64,000 bases of DNA from Aureitalea sp. L0-47 (GCF_026126405.1 NZ_JAFMTQ010000012.1:49684-113683); one strand, 5' to 3'. Counted from the stretch's first letter, positions 1 through 9,133 are shown. Notes: generated by a model from the sequence alone, not told the origin. A program made the numbers and translations.

Positions 1-284
1 TTGATCGGTTTGTAAAAGTAACCGATGAGGAGAGCGCCTTGACAGCCAGGGAGCTGGCCATGAAAGAAGGGTTATTCCTGGGATATACAAGTGGAGCAGC
101 CATGCAAGGCCTGCGTCAATTGGAGGAAGAAGGTGTTTTCGACGCTAACAGTAATATTGTAGTTGTATTCCCGGACCACGGTTCGCGTTACATGAGCAAA
201 GTTTACAGTGACGATTGGATGGAGAAGCAGGGATTTGGTGAGGTGGAAAATATCGAGGTCATGAATGTCCAATATGTTAAATAA
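1..284 (+). CDS. Cysteine synthase / cystathionine beta-synthase family protein (3' end only)
   Basis: Only the last 93 or so codons are in the window; the frame enters at base 3. The visible part holds GYTSGAA, equivalent to the (S/T)SGAA segment that contacts the PLP ring nitrogen in fold-type II enzymes, and [10 protein letters not shown] followed by a DDW motif, which is closer to cystathionine beta-synthases than to O-acetylserine sulfhydrylases. Family members make or use cysteine by beta-replacement on serine derivatives. The next gene downstream on the same strand is an alpha-oxoamine synthase, so a role in supplying a sulfur amino acid (cysteate is one option) for lipid synthesis is inferred, not shown. 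The catalytic lysine lies upstream of the window, so exact specificity cannot be judged. Confidence 0.8.
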   Translation, partial: DRFVKVTDEESALTARELAMKEGLFLGYTSGAAMQGLRQLEEEGVFDANSNIVVVFPDHGSRYMSKVYSDDWMEKQGFGEVENIEVMNVQYVK

Positions 285-305
285 TATATTAGCCTAAACA
301 GCTAA

Positions 306-337
306 AGCCATCTGCGTCAATCAGGTGGCTTTTTTTA
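306..337 (+). terminator. Rho-independent terminator after the CBS-like gene
   Basis: A stem of AGCCATCTG against CAGGTGGCT with a short loop is followed by a run of seven T. It lies 22 bases after the stop codon, so the downstream synthase gene probably has its own promoter. Confidence 0.75.
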
Positions 338-385
338 TGGCTCCAACTCCTACAAAAATAGTATGGTTATACGGATAGAATTAAC

Positions 386-393
386 TAATTTTG
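386..393 (+). promoter_or_regulatory. Candidate -7 box of the alpha-oxoamine synthase gene
   Basis: TAATTTTG matches the Bacteroidota -7 consensus TAnnTTTG exactly and lies 25 bases before the ATG at 419, just after a terminator. No clear TTG is seen at the -33 position. Confidence 0.45.
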
Positions 394-418
394 TCGCTTG
401 ATTAACATTTGATGATAC

Positions 419-1678
419 ATGAGAGATCTATTTGAGAAGATTTACCGAGACAAAGGACCCCTAGGAAAATGGGCGGAGCAGGCTGAAGGTTACTTTGTAT
501 TTCCCAAATTGGAAGGCCCTATTGGAAACAGAATGCGGTTCAATGGAAAAGAAGTGATCACCTGGAGTGTGAACGATTACCTTGGTCTTGCAAATCACCC
601 CGAAGTTCGTAAAGTAGATGCCGAAGCTGCCGCTAGTTATGGCTCAGCTTATCCAATGGGTGCTCGTATGATGAGTGGTCATACAGACCTTCACGAGCAA
701 CTTCAGAAGGAATTAGCAGCATTCGTAAGCAAAGAGGCCGCATATCTATTGAATTTCGGTTACCAGGGAATGGTATCTACCATCGATGCGCTAGTTTCAA
801 AAGATGATGTTATCGTTTACGATGTAGATGCCCACGCTTGTATTATCGACGGTGTTCGCTTACACCTCGGTCAGCGATTTACCTATAAACACAATGATCT
901 CGAAAGTATAGAGAAGAATCTTAAACGAGCAGAGAAAGTTGCCGAAAAGACCGGAGGTGGGATCTTATTGATTTCTGAAGGTGTATTCGGAATGCGTGGT
1001 GAACAAGGAAGGTTGAAAGAGATCGTTGAACTAAAGAAAAAATACAATTTCCGTCTCTTTGTTGACGACGCTCATGGTTTTGGAACCTTAGGAAAAACTG
1101 GAGCCGGAGCAGGAGAGGAGCAGGGTGTTCAAGATGATATCGACGTGTATTTCGCAACCTTTGCGAAATCCATGGCGAGCACGGGAGCATTCATAGCAGC
1201 AGATGAAGAGATCATCAATTATCTGAAATATAACCTGCGTTCGCAAATGTTCGCTAAGTCACTTCAGATGCAGTTAGTAGTCGGAGCCCTGAAACGTCTC
1301 GATATGATGCGTTCCAGCACAGAATATAAAGATAAACTGTGGGAGAATGTAAACGCTCTTCAGGGAGGACTTCGTGAGAGAGGTTTCGATCTGGGAACTA
1401 CTCAAAGTTGTGTTACTCCTGTATACCTCAAAGGAACTATTCCAGAGGCTATGGCCTTAGTAAAAGACCTTCGTGAGAATCACGGAGTGTTCTGTTCCAT
1501 AGTAGTTTACCCGGTGATACCTAAAGGATTGATTTTATTAAGAATGATCCCAACGGCCAATCATACCATGGAAGATATCAACGAGACACTGGAGGCCTTT
1601 AGTGCTATCCGCGAACGTCTTGAGAATGGAACTTACAAGCGCCTTTCAGCAGCCGTAGCTGCAGCCATGGGCGAATAA
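419..1678 (+). CDS. Alpha-oxoamine synthase (serine palmitoyltransferase-like; possible cysteate acyltransferase)
   Basis: PLP-dependent enzyme of the family that condenses an amino acid with an acyl-CoA or acyl-ACP and releases CO2 (SPT, KBL, BioF, ALAS). The 419 residues include DVDAHA near residue 139 (cofactor-stacking His), DDAHGFG at 216-222 and FAKSMAST with K250 as the predicted Schiff-base lysine. It is about 20 residues longer than typical SPT. A cysteate acyltransferase of this family makes capnine, the base of sulfonolipids, in Flavobacterium johnsoniae (recalled, Fjoh_2419). The upstream CBS-like gene and the convergent YghO/bCerS-like gene favour sphingo- or sulfonolipid synthesis over threonine breakdown or biotin synthesis. 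Substrate is inference; family membership is firm. Confidence 0.8.
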   Translation: MRDLFEKIYRDKGPLGKWAEQAEGYFVFPKLEGPIGNRMRFNGKEVITWSVNDYLGLANHPEVRKVDAEAAASYGSAYPMGARMMSGHTDLHEQLQKELAAFVSKEAAYLLNFGYQGMVSTIDALVSKDDVIVYDVDAHACIIDGVRLHLGQRFTYKHNDLESIEKNLKRAEKVAEKTGGGILLISEGVFGMRGEQGRLKEIVELKKKYNFRLFVDDAHGFGTLGKTGAGAGEEQGVQDDIDVYFATFAKSMASTGAFIAADEEIINYLKYNLRSQMFAKSLQMQLVVGALKRLDMMRSSTEYKDKLWENVNALQGGLRERGFDLGTTQSCVTPVYLKGTIPEAMALVKDLRENHGVFCSIVVYPVIPKGLILLRMIPTANHTMEDINETLEAFSAIRERLENGTYKRLSAAVAAAMGE

Positions 1679-1699
1679 TTTCAGAAAAATATAAATGGA

Positions 1700-1729
1700 A
1701 ACCATCCGTTGATTTCGGATGGTTTTTTT
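1700..1729. terminator. Terminator between convergent genes
   Basis: AACCATCCG and CGGATGGTT form a nine-base stem followed by T7 on the + strand. It lies between the synthase stop and the stop of the minus-strand transglutaminase-like gene, and its distal arm abuts the latter. Confidence 0.7.
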
Positions 1730-2681
1730 ATGACTTCACTTTAAAACCGAAGATAGCTTCAGAGTCGATGTAGATAAGCAATTCATGATCCACTTTGTTC
1801 GGTAGGGAAACCTGAAAGCTGTATTTGTTATTGCTAACCGTGAGTTCCCCAACATCAAGCCACCCTCCGTTGTAGTACATACGGATCCGAGATATGGGAA
1901 CCTCGCTTTCTATTTCAAAAGAATGCGTTTCTTTTCTCTCTAGAGTTCCTGAAGTTGGTTTATTGAGCCTATAGTCGGTCAATCCTGCTTCGTAAACCAG
2001 CGGGCGGTTCAGGAAATCTTCTTTTCCAATAATTTCATTCAGCAAAGAATCCCTGGAGTCCTGGGGATAATGATTTCTAACGAAGATCTCCGGTGGTGTA
2101 AGGAAATAGACATCGGTAACTTCCCTCACAAAACGATTCCCGTTCATATATCCCGCACCCCAGGTGCTGTCCACCAGGTAGTCTTCATCGTCTATGGTTA
2201 CAATGTTCCAGGCATGATTCGATTCGAATTCTGAAGCGATATCGGAAAGAAACGATTTACCAAAACCTCTTACTATTTTACAAGGTATTCCCAGTTGATC
2301 GCATAGTTCCTTGAAGAGCATTGAATAGCCATGACAGACCGCTTTCTTTGTCTTTAGAGTGATAGTGGCTGTACGCTCCTGGTATTGCCTTAATTTTTCA
2401 ATTCGCTCCTTTTCCGAACGGTACGAGATACTCATTGTACTTCGTGCATCGTAACTATAAGCCACGTTATTGGTTATCCAACTGTAAATAGCTCTCACTT
2501 TTTCCAGGTTGGTATCGAAATCCTGGTCGATCATTTCGGCCAGCTGCTCAACCGTGTTAAAACGAATGGTAGGGTAGGTCTTTACTTTGGCATCTACGGC
2601 GGATAGACTCTGGCCATAACTGAGAGAAGTCGCAAGAAATACGATTGTGAAGAATAATTTCAGAAGTGTTTTTCCAAACAT
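1728..2681 (-). CDS. Exported transglutaminase-like superfamily protein
   Basis: The N-terminus (KLFFTIVFLATSLSYGQ) is a signal peptide ending near residue 24. The middle carries a full transglutaminase/protease-like triad: C116 in AVCHGYS, H156 in NHAWN and D171 in LVDSTWG. Bacterial members of this core family act as cysteine peptidases or crosslinking enzymes on proteins or cell-wall peptides in the periplasm or outside. The C-terminal third looks beta-rich and has no assignment. It is the last gene of a minus-strand run with the YghO-like acyltransferase and an outer-membrane barrel, about 30 bases apart. A functional link to the lipid genes is not evident from sequence. Confidence 0.75.
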   Translation of the reverse strand: MFGKTLLKLFFTIVFLATSLSYGQSLSAVDAKVKTYPTIRFNTVEQLAEMIDQDFDTNLEKVRAIYSWITNNVAYSYDARSTMSISYRSEKERIEKLRQYQERTATITLKTKKAVCHGYSMLFKELCDQLGIPCKIVRGFGKSFLSDIASEFESNHAWNIVTIDDEDYLVDSTWGAGYMNGNRFVREVTDVYFLTPPEIFVRNHYPQDSRDSLLNEIIGKEDFLNRPLVYEAGLTDYRLNKPTSGTLERKETHSFEIESEVPISRIRMYYNGGWLDVGELTVSNNKYSFQVSLPNKVDHELLIYIDSEAIFGFKVKS

Positions 2682-2710
2682 ATTGGAGAATCGAACAAAA
2701 ATCGTGCCTG

Positions 2711-3829
2711 CTAGAGATCTATCCTGAAGGTGCTCCGCTCCTTGTGTTGTTTAGGGTCATAATCCTTCCAAAGCAACTGCACCGCAGTATTCTCAATCAG
2801 TTCCGGGTTGGTTTCAACGGTTACTATCCCTTTTTGGTTGAACAGGTGCTGCATTTCTTCGAATATAATAGCTGTCACTCCTTTTCCCTGGTATTCCGGG
2901 TCGATTCCAATTAGGTAAAAAGCAGCTGTATCGTTCTTTTTCTGGGCCTGAAGTATGTGCCACCACCCGAATGGGAGCAATTTACCATTCGCTTTTTTCA
3001 GCGCCTTGCTGAAGGATGGCATTACCACCGAGAAAGCGATCAATTTACCTTCTTCATCCTTAATACAGGTGATATAATCCGGATGAATAAATCCGAAATA
3101 CTTTTCCTTGTAATAATCTATCTGGTACTGCTGAATAGGGACGAATGTTTGAAGCGTATTGTATGTGTTATTCAGTAAACCAAACATGGCATCCACGTAG
3201 GGCAGGATCTCTTTTTTATTCTGAAAACGAATTACAGATAACTTATATCGTTGCCGTACCAATTTTGAGAATTTCGCTACTTTTCCTTTAATTTCGTTCG
3301 GAATCTTTAGGCGATATTCCACCCAGGTAGCTTGTTTTTCAAAGCCAAGCTTCTTGAAATGCTCTGCATAATACGGGTGATGGTACCAGGTGATCATGGT
3401 ATTCATCTCCTCGTACCCTTTTGTTAGTATCCCTGCTTTCTCCATGTTTGAGAAACCAACAGGCCCTTCGGCATATTCCAGCTTGAGTGAGTGGCCTTTT
3501 TCAAAAACCTTATCCAGTAATGCTTTGGAAACTTCGATGTCATCAATAACATCAAACCATCCAAACCTGACCTTCTTTTTGCGCATTTCAGTGATCTCAA
3601 GGTGATTCACTATCACCGCGATTCGTCCGGAGAGTTTGCCATCTTTATAAGCCAGATAGTATGTTGCCTCAGCGTTTTTAGCAACGGGGTTTTTTGAAAG
3701 GTCCAGCGTCTCCATTTCATCCTTGACCAACGGAGGGACCCAATATGGATGATTCTTATATAGCTGAAAAGGAAAGGTTACAAACTTCTTCAGCTCTTTT
3801 TTGGTGGTTACTTTGGTAATTTCAATCAT
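2711..3829 (-). CDS. YghO/bCerS-like GNAT-fold N-acyltransferase
   Basis: The 372-residue protein matches the recalled pattern of the YghO-like family: an N-terminal KNHPYWVPPLVKDE block, KNPVAKNAEATYYLA, GRIAVIVNH, a GPVGFSNMEKAG block and a second GNAT-like half near residues 270-340 (YLIGIDPEYQGKG). Many of these are annotated only as hypothetical or N-acetyltransferase. The Caulobacter ceramide synthase bCerS belongs, as I recall, to the same family and N-acylates a sphingoid base. With an SPT-like gene less than 1.1 kb away, N-acylation of a sphingoid or capnine base is a reasonable inference. No membrane segment is evident. The start is 12 bases after the stop of the upstream barrel gene. 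Confidence 0.65.
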   Translation of the reverse strand: MIEITKVTTKKELKKFVTFPFQLYKNHPYWVPPLVKDEMETLDLSKNPVAKNAEATYYLAYKDGKLSGRIAVIVNHLEITEMRKKKVRFGWFDVIDDIEVSKALLDKVFEKGHSLKLEYAEGPVGFSNMEKAGILTKGYEEMNTMITWYHHPYYAEHFKKLGFEKQATWVEYRLKIPNEIKGKVAKFSKLVRQRYKLSVIRFQNKKEILPYVDAMFGLLNNTYNTLQTFVPIQQYQIDYYKEKYFGFIHPDYITCIKDEEGKLIAFSVVMPSFSKALKKANGKLLPFGWWHILQAQKKNDTAAFYLIGIDPEYQGKGVTAIIFEEMQHLFNQKGIVTVETNPELIENTAVQLLWKDYDPKQHKERSTFRIDL

Positions 3830-3841
3830 ACGCCATTACTA

Positions 3842-4864
3842 CTATTGGAGTCCGCCTCCATCACCTTCATCTTCAACAAAATTATCGCGACGCTTTCTGT
3901 TCTTCTTTTTCTTTTTTGATTTCTTTCCTTTGTCAGCTCGCTTATTATCTCTTCCTTTTTTGCCTTTTTCCTCAATATACTCATCCTGGTCGTGCATATC
4001 AAAACGATAGGCCACCCCAATGCGTCCGTAGAACACAGAAGGTGTGTCTTTAAAATTAAGCGTTACAGAGGCATCTACATGTAAATTCTCGCTAATTAGC
4101 GCCGCCGCACCGCCACGTAGTAACTGATCGGCATAGAAATCACTCTTGAATCCCTGGTTCTCCACGAAGATCGAAAAATAATCATTCGTGGCATGAGTAA
4201 GAGTAACAATGTAGCCGTAACTGGGAAAATCGGTCGTTATCCTGTCTGCGATGATGTTTGTCACTAAGACAAATCCACCAATCCAATTGTTCTGGGTGGA
4301 AAGTATCACCTTCGGACTAATTGTCGACTCCTGCTCCGGTGAAAAGGGGTTGTCGGCAAAATCAAAGTTGGCCCCAGCATATACTGAGACTGCCGGGATG
4401 AGGTCTTTCCACTGCCATTTGTTGTTTGCTCTCCAACTGTATAGATTGGGTCCCTTTTCCTCCATTTTACGGTAAGGATCGTAGACCAGGTATTTTGCTC
4501 CAAGGGTATTACTTCGGAAATTTCGCTGGGTGTATTCAAAAGGCAAGGCACCTCGCATGTCGGTAACATTGTCACTTTGGAATGAGCCGATGAGGCTTAC
4601 TTCAAGTTCTTCGCGCCAAAATCCATAACGCACGCTGTAATCAATGGCAAATACATTGGTTTCTGTCTCCAGTAATTCGTGCTTTTCCTTCCCATAACTA
4701 AGTCCCGATTCGAATTGAAGTACATTTTTCCCCACCGAGAAAGCGCCCTGGGAAACTCCGGGTCGGTTGGTGTTTATCATGTCTGTGTACTGGGCATTTA
4801 GTGGTCCGAAACTAAACAGGAACAAAGCGGGGAGTAGCAGAGATGTTATTCGGGTCATGGACAT
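3842..4864 (-). CDS. Outer-membrane beta-barrel protein with basic/acidic C-terminal tail
   Basis: A signal peptide (LLLPALFLFSFGPLNAQ) is followed by TDMINTNRPGVSQGAF, an N-terminus typical of Bacteroidota transporter-type barrels related to the phenol-degradation MetA-pathway family. Alternating aromatic/hydrophobic strands run to VFYGRIGVAYRFDMH near residue 290. Instead of ending at that last strand, the protein continues for about 50 residues of Lys/Arg repeats and then Asp/Gly-rich sequence. It heads the minus-strand run barrel - acyltransferase - transglutaminase-like. Substrate unknown; export or trafficking of the lipid product is conceivable but unsupported. Confidence 0.65.
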   Translation of the reverse strand: MSMTRITSLLLPALFLFSFGPLNAQYTDMINTNRPGVSQGAFSVGKNVLQFESGLSYGKEKHELLETETNVFAIDYSVRYGFWREELEVSLIGSFQSDNVTDMRGALPFEYTQRNFRSNTLGAKYLVYDPYRKMEEKGPNLYSWRANNKWQWKDLIPAVSVYAGANFDFADNPFSPEQESTISPKVILSTQNNWIGGFVLVTNIIADRITTDFPSYGYIVTLTHATNDYFSIFVENQGFKSDFYADQLLRGGAAALISENLHVDASVTLNFKDTPSVFYGRIGVAYRFDMHDQDEYIEEKGKKGRDNKRADKGKKSKKKKKNRKRRDNFVEDEGDGGGLQ

Positions 4865-4874
4865 GGGTTTAGTT

Positions 4875-4882
4875 CAAAGATA
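4875..4882 (-). promoter_or_regulatory. Candidate -7 box for the 4864-1728 operon
   Basis: On the minus strand TATCTTTG (TAnnTTTG) lies about ten bases before the start codon at 4864. No clear -33 TTG, so moderate support only; it implies a very short leader. Confidence 0.45.
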
Positions 4883-4913
4883 TACTATTTTATAATTTAT
4901 TTAATAGATGATT

Positions 4914-4945
4914 TTGGTCTTTTTACGACTCATTAATTACATTTG
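4914..4945 (+). promoter_or_regulatory. Promoter of the DUF4834-YfhO genes
   Basis: TTG at 4914-4916, 21 bases, then TACATTTG at 4938-4945, a full match to the Bacteroidota -33/-7 promoter layout. It precedes the ATG at 4963 and is divergent from the barrel operon. Confidence 0.6.
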
Positions 4946-4962
4946 AACAGTATATAATCTAT

Positions 4963-5229
4963 ATGATCACATTTCTGAAAACGGTTTTAATTATACTTCT
5001 GGTATACCTGGGAGTAAAGTTTTTGTTTAAGCTTCTCAAACCCTATATAGTTCGCTTCCTGATGAAAAAAGCAGGTAAACAATTCGAGCGTTCTTTCGGA
5101 GCTAATCCGTTCCAGGAGCCTGAGCCCACCAAAAAGGAAGGCAGTGTGACCATAGATAAGATGCCACCAAAGAAAAGAAAGGCTACATCTACCGTAGGAG
5201 AATACGTGGATTACGAAGAAATTGATTAA
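4963..5229 (+). CDS. DUF4834 family small membrane protein
   Basis: 88 residues with a single N-terminal membrane helix (FLKTVLIILLVYLGVKFLF), a basic stretch and a polar, acidic C-terminus ending YVDYEEID. This layout fits the Bacteroidota-specific DUF4834 family. Function unknown. It lies 28 bases before the YfhO-type gene and is probably cotranscribed with it from the promoter at 4914-4945; this pairing suggests an envelope role. Confidence 0.7.
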   Translation: MITFLKTVLIILLVYLGVKFLFKLLKPYIVRFLMKKAGKQFERSFGANPFQEPEPTKKEGSVTIDKMPPKKRKATSTVGEYVDYEEID

Positions 5230-5257
5230 TTTTCAAGCTTCTTAACACACTCCTTCT

Positions 5258-7702
5258 ATGGATCGACTAAAGGGCTTTTTACCTCATATAATCGTACTTA
5301 TACTGTTTGTAATCGCCTCCCTGGCTTATTTTAATCCTGTGCTTCAGGGAAAGAAAATATTCCAAAGCGACATCGTTCAGTATACCGGGATGGCGAAGCA
5401 GCAGAACGATTATCGAAAGACAACAGGTGAAGAGACCTATTGGACGAATTCCGCCTTTGGAGGGATGCCAACCTACCAGCTGGGAGCGAAATACCCGTAT
5501 AACTTCATCAAGAAACTCGATCTAACACTTCGATTCCTCCCACGGCCGGCAGATTATTTATTCCTTTACTTTTTTTCCATCTATATACTTTTCCTGGTAC
5601 TGAAGATCGATTACAAACTCGCGTTCCTGGGAGCCATAGCCTTCGGGTTTTCAACCTATTTGATAATCATACTGGGAGTAGGGCACAATGCCAAGGCCCA
5701 TGCCATTGCTTATATGCCTCTGGTTTTAAGCGGGATCATACTCACTTTCCGAGGGAAATACCTCTGGGGATTCGTATTGACCACTATTGCTTTAGCGCTA
5801 GAACTGGTGGCGAATCACTTTCAGATGACCTATTACCTTCTATTGTTGGTACTCTGCCTGGGTGTTGCTTATCTAATCGACGCCTATCGGAAGAAGAAAC
5901 TGCCGCATTTCTTTAAGTCGGTAGCCATCATGATGGCCGGTGTGCTCATCGCCGTTGGCCTGAATGCCACTAATATCCTGGCAACCAAAGAATATGCGGA
6001 TACTTCGACTCGAGGTAATAGTGAGCTAACCATCAACCCGGATGGCAGCCCGAAAGAGGGCAGCGGCGGTCTGAGTTACGAGTATATTACCGAATACAGT
6101 TATGGTAAGTTGGAGAGTTTTAACCTTTTCATTCCTCGATTTATGGGAGGCGGATCCAGTGAACCTCTGCCGGAGGACGGCAACACCCTGGACGAATTGA
6201 TAAAATTAGGAGCCTCACCACAGGAAGCTGCTGAAATTGTAACTCAACTGCCTGTGTATTGGGGGGACCAACCTATTGTGGCTGCCCCGGCTTATATTGG
6301 AGCCATAATGATATTCCTTGCGGTATTGGCTTTATTCCTTGTTAAAGGAAGGATCAAATGGTGGCTTACGGCCGGTTTATTGCTGAGCCTTTTCCTCTCA
6401 TGGGGTGATAATTTCAGATTCCTAACAGAATTCTTTATTGACTTTGTGCCGCTGTATAACAAATTCAGGGCGGTATCCTCCATTCAGGTGATCATCGAAT
6501 TGGTGGTGCCCATCCTGGCCGTGGTAGGACTTCATCAGTATTTCAACGATTTTGTAAAACCGGAGCAGCGTAAGAAAGCACTGCTATGGGCTACAGGAAT
6601 TACCGGTGGCCTGGCACTAATTTTCTTAGTGGGGAAATCGGCTATTCCGGGGCTGGATTTCGCTAGTCCTTATGATCAGGACCTGAGAGAACAATTGGGA
6701 ACACCCCTGGTAGAAGCCATACGCGATGACCGTGCTGCTTTGTTCAACACAGATGTTATACGCTCCCTGGTGGCAGTTTTACTGGCCGCAGCGGTGCTTT
6801 GGTTCTTTCTGAAAGGAAAACTAAAGGAGATCTACGCCATAGGGGTACTGGTGCTGTTAATTACCCTGGACCTTGTTGGAGTGAATCTGCGCTATGTGAA
6901 CAACGACGATTTTGTAAGTGCACGGATCATGGATCAACCGTTTCAGAAGAATCCCGCAGATATGCAGATCCTGGAGGACGAAGGACATTTCAGGGTATAC
7001 GATATCACGACGAATCCATTCAGCAGTGGAAGGGCAAGTTATTTCCACAATGCATTAGGAGGTTATCATGCAGCTAAGCCCGGTAGAATACAGGATCTGG
7101 ATGATTTTTATTTAGCGGAAGGTGACATAGGAGTTTTGAATATGCTCAATGTACGCTACATCATCGGTGAAAGTCCTAATGGCGGCCCTGTGGCGCAGCG
7201 CAATCCATTTGCGAATGGAAATGCGTGGTTCCCCGAAAGTGTGTTGCTGGCCGAGAGTGCCAACGAAGAGATCTTATTACTCGATAGCCTGGATACAAAG
7301 CGTACCGTGGTTGTTCATGCCGAATTTAAAGACAAACTACCGCTGGCCGAGATGGCCCGGGATTCCACAGCGAGTATTGATCTCACCGAAGTTAAACCGG
7401 ACTACCTGGTGTATGAGAGCAGCTCGAAAACAGCACAACTGGCAGTATTTTCCGAAGTGTACTATCCGCATGGCTGGAATGCCTATGTGAATGGTGAATT
7501 AACCGAACATATTAGGGTGAACTACGCCTTGAGGGCTCTCCCGTTACCCGCCGGGAATCACAGGGTTGAATTCAAGTTCGAAGCCCAGGTGATCAAAACA
7601 GGTGGCACCATTGCATTAGTAAGTTTTATATTACTAGTTCTGATCGTAGCTGGCGGCTATTGGTGGAGTAGAAAGCAGGAAGTAAGTAGTTCCGAAGAAT
7701 AA
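5258..7702 (+). CDS. YfhO family polytopic membrane protein
   Basis: 814 residues. An N-terminal helix (IIVLILFVIASLAYFNP), a conserved loop with FQSDIVQYTGM and NSAFGGMPTYQLG, then about a dozen membrane helices to near residue 540 and a soluble C-terminal domain closed by a last helix (ALVSFILLVLIVAGGYWW). This is the layout of YfhO proteins, GT-C-like membrane proteins; Gram-positive members take part in glycosylating lipoteichoic acid, while Bacteroidota members are uncharacterised. The following gene is a GT4 glycosyltransferase, which fits surface polysaccharide or glycolipid work. Catalytic residues not assigned. Confidence 0.8.
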   Translation: MDRLKGFLPHIIVLILFVIASLAYFNPVLQGKKIFQSDIVQYTGMAKQQNDYRKTTGEETYWTNSAFGGMPTYQLGAKYPYNFIKKLDLTLRFLPRPADYLFLYFFSIYILFLVLKIDYKLAFLGAIAFGFSTYLIIILGVGHNAKAHAIAYMPLVLSGIILTFRGKYLWGFVLTTIALALELVANHFQMTYYLLLLVLCLGVAYLIDAYRKKKLPHFFKSVAIMMAGVLIAVGLNATNILATKEYADTSTRGNSELTINPDGSPKEGSGGLSYEYITEYSYGKLESFNLFIPRFMGGGSSEPLPEDGNTLDELIKLGASPQEAAEIVTQLPVYWGDQPIVAAPAYIGAIMIFLAVLALFLVKGRIKWWLTAGLLLSLFLSWGDNFRFLTEFFIDFVPLYNKFRAVSSIQVIIELVVPILAVVGLHQYFNDFVKPEQRKKALLWATGITGGLALIFLVGKSAIPGLDFASPYDQDLREQLGTPLVEAIRDDRAALFNTDVIRSLVAVLLAAAVLWFFLKGKLKEIYAIGVLVLLITLDLVGVNLRYVNNDDFVSARIMDQPFQKNPADMQILEDEGHFRVYDITTNPFSSGRASYFHNALGGYHAAKPGRIQDLDDFYLAEGDIGVLNMLNVRYIIGESPNGGPVAQRNPFANGNAWFPESVLLAESANEEILLLDSLDTKRTVVVHAEFKDKLPLAEMARDSTASIDLTEVKPDYLVYESSSKTAQLAVFSEVYYPHGWNAYVNGELTEHIRVNYALRALPLPAGNHRVEFKFEAQVIKTGGTIALVSFILLVLIVAGGYWWSRKQEVSSSEE

Positions 7703-7851
7703 ATCGTGAAACGAGCGTAAACAAAATTAATTATTTGCTTATCTGATGAAATAATTAAATTTTTTATGCGAGAACGAGCATGGCGAGTGGTTACACACGT
7801 CCTCAATTTTATAATTAACATATAATGGGATAATTACTAAAATTTAAACGT

Positions 7852-9129
7852 GTGAAACGGGTTCTGATCATAACATATTACTGGCCCCCCGCAGGAGGTC
7901 CGGGTGTGCAGCGATGGCTGTACTTCGCTAAATACCTCAAGGATTTTGGTGTGGAGCCCGTGGTGTATGTGCCTGAGAACCCTACTTATCCTATCGTAGA
8001 TGATGCAATGACGGACAAAACCCCCGATGTTGAGGTGGTTAAAAGACCTATCCGTGAGCCTTATAAAATGGCCAAATTCCTTTCAAAGAAACGAACACAG
8101 CAGATCAGTCGCGGTATTATTTCTGAAAAGGATCCGTCATCTTTGGAAAAAATGATGCTATTTGTTCGAGGGAATTACTTCATCCCCGATGCAAGGGTAG
8201 GGTGGGTAAAGCCTTCGGTTGTATTCCTTCGGAATTTTTTAACCGAAAGAAGCTTTGATGTCATAATCACTACCGGTCCGCCGCATAGCATGCACCTCAT
8301 CGGACTTGAACTGAAAAAGATACTCGATATCCCCTGGGTAGCCGATTTTCGGGACCCATGGACCACTATTCACTACCACAAATCTATGCGACTTACGAAA
8401 GCTTCAGAAGCGAAGCACAAGAAACTGGAGGCTGATGTCCTGAATAGTGCCGATCATATCGTGGTTACCAGCAAGACCACCAAAAAGGAGTTTTCAGAAA
8501 TAACAAAAAAGCCAATCTCGGTGATCACCAATGGCTATGAGATCACGGAAAGCATAACTTCTGAGCTCGATAATGAATTTACCTTGGCTCACATCGGTTC
8601 GCTCTTAAGCGATCGCAACCCGGAAACACTCTGGAAAGTGCTCAAAGAAGTTACTGAAGAAGATACCGATTTTAGAAAGGAACTTAGAATCTCGTTAACC
8701 GGTGTCGTAGGGGAGGAGGTGCTGCAAAGTATCAGAGAACACGGCTTGGAGCAGAATTTAATTGTGAACGGCTATGTGTCCCACGCTGAAGCTAAACGGC
8801 TTCAGCACAGCGCCCAGGTGTTATTATTGCTTGAAATGGATAAGGAGGAGACCAGGGCGATTATTCCAGGGAAACTATTTGAGTACCTGGCGGCAGGACG
8901 CCCAATCCTGAGTATAGGTCCGGAAGGAAGTGACATAAGTGATATTCTTTCCGAGACAGAGAGTGGTGCTTTCTTTACTCCTTCCGAAGCATCTGACTTG
9001 AAGGAACAGATTCTTCGCTATTATTCTGAATACAAATCCGGGGCATTTCATACCCAGCCTAAGAATATAAATAAGTACAGTAGGAGGGAACTCACCAGGG
9101 TGCTTAGCGATCTGATAAAGTCGTTATAA
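7852..9129 (+). CDS. GT4 family glycosyltransferase
   Basis: The N-terminus VLIITYYWPPAGGPGVQRW is the nucleotide-sugar transferase GT-B start seen in family 4 enzymes. The C-terminal half has AHIGSLLSDRNPETLW and the donor-site pattern IPGKLFEYLAAGRPIL (E-x7-type acidic residue in KLFEYL). It starts with GTG: the nearest upstream ATG at 7825 is followed at once by a stop, and the GTG gives the full family N-terminus. The 149-base gap after the YfhO gene holds no clear terminator. Acceptor and sugar unknown; probably cytoplasmic, acting on a lipid-linked or surface glycan. Confidence 0.8.
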   Translation: MKRVLIITYYWPPAGGPGVQRWLYFAKYLKDFGVEPVVYVPENPTYPIVDDAMTDKTPDVEVVKRPIREPYKMAKFLSKKRTQQISRGIISEKDPSSLEKMMLFVRGNYFIPDARVGWVKPSVVFLRNFLTERSFDVIITTGPPHSMHLIGLELKKILDIPWVADFRDPWTTIHYHKSMRLTKASEAKHKKLEADVLNSADHIVVTSKTTKKEFSEITKKPISVITNGYEITESITSELDNEFTLAHIGSLLSDRNPETLWKVLKEVTEEDTDFRKELRISLTGVVGEEVLQSIREHGLEQNLIVNGYVSHAEAKRLQHSAQVLLLLEMDKEETRAIIPGKLFEYLAAGRPILSIGPEGSDISDILSETESGAFFTPSEASDLKEQILRYYSEYKSGAFHTQPKNINKYSRRELTRVLSDLIKSL

Positions 9130-9133
9130 GAGC

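Noticed and set aside
7825..7833. ATG upstream of the GT4 gene as its start
   Set aside because: It is followed immediately by a stop codon (ATG GGA TAA), so the GTG at 7852 is used.
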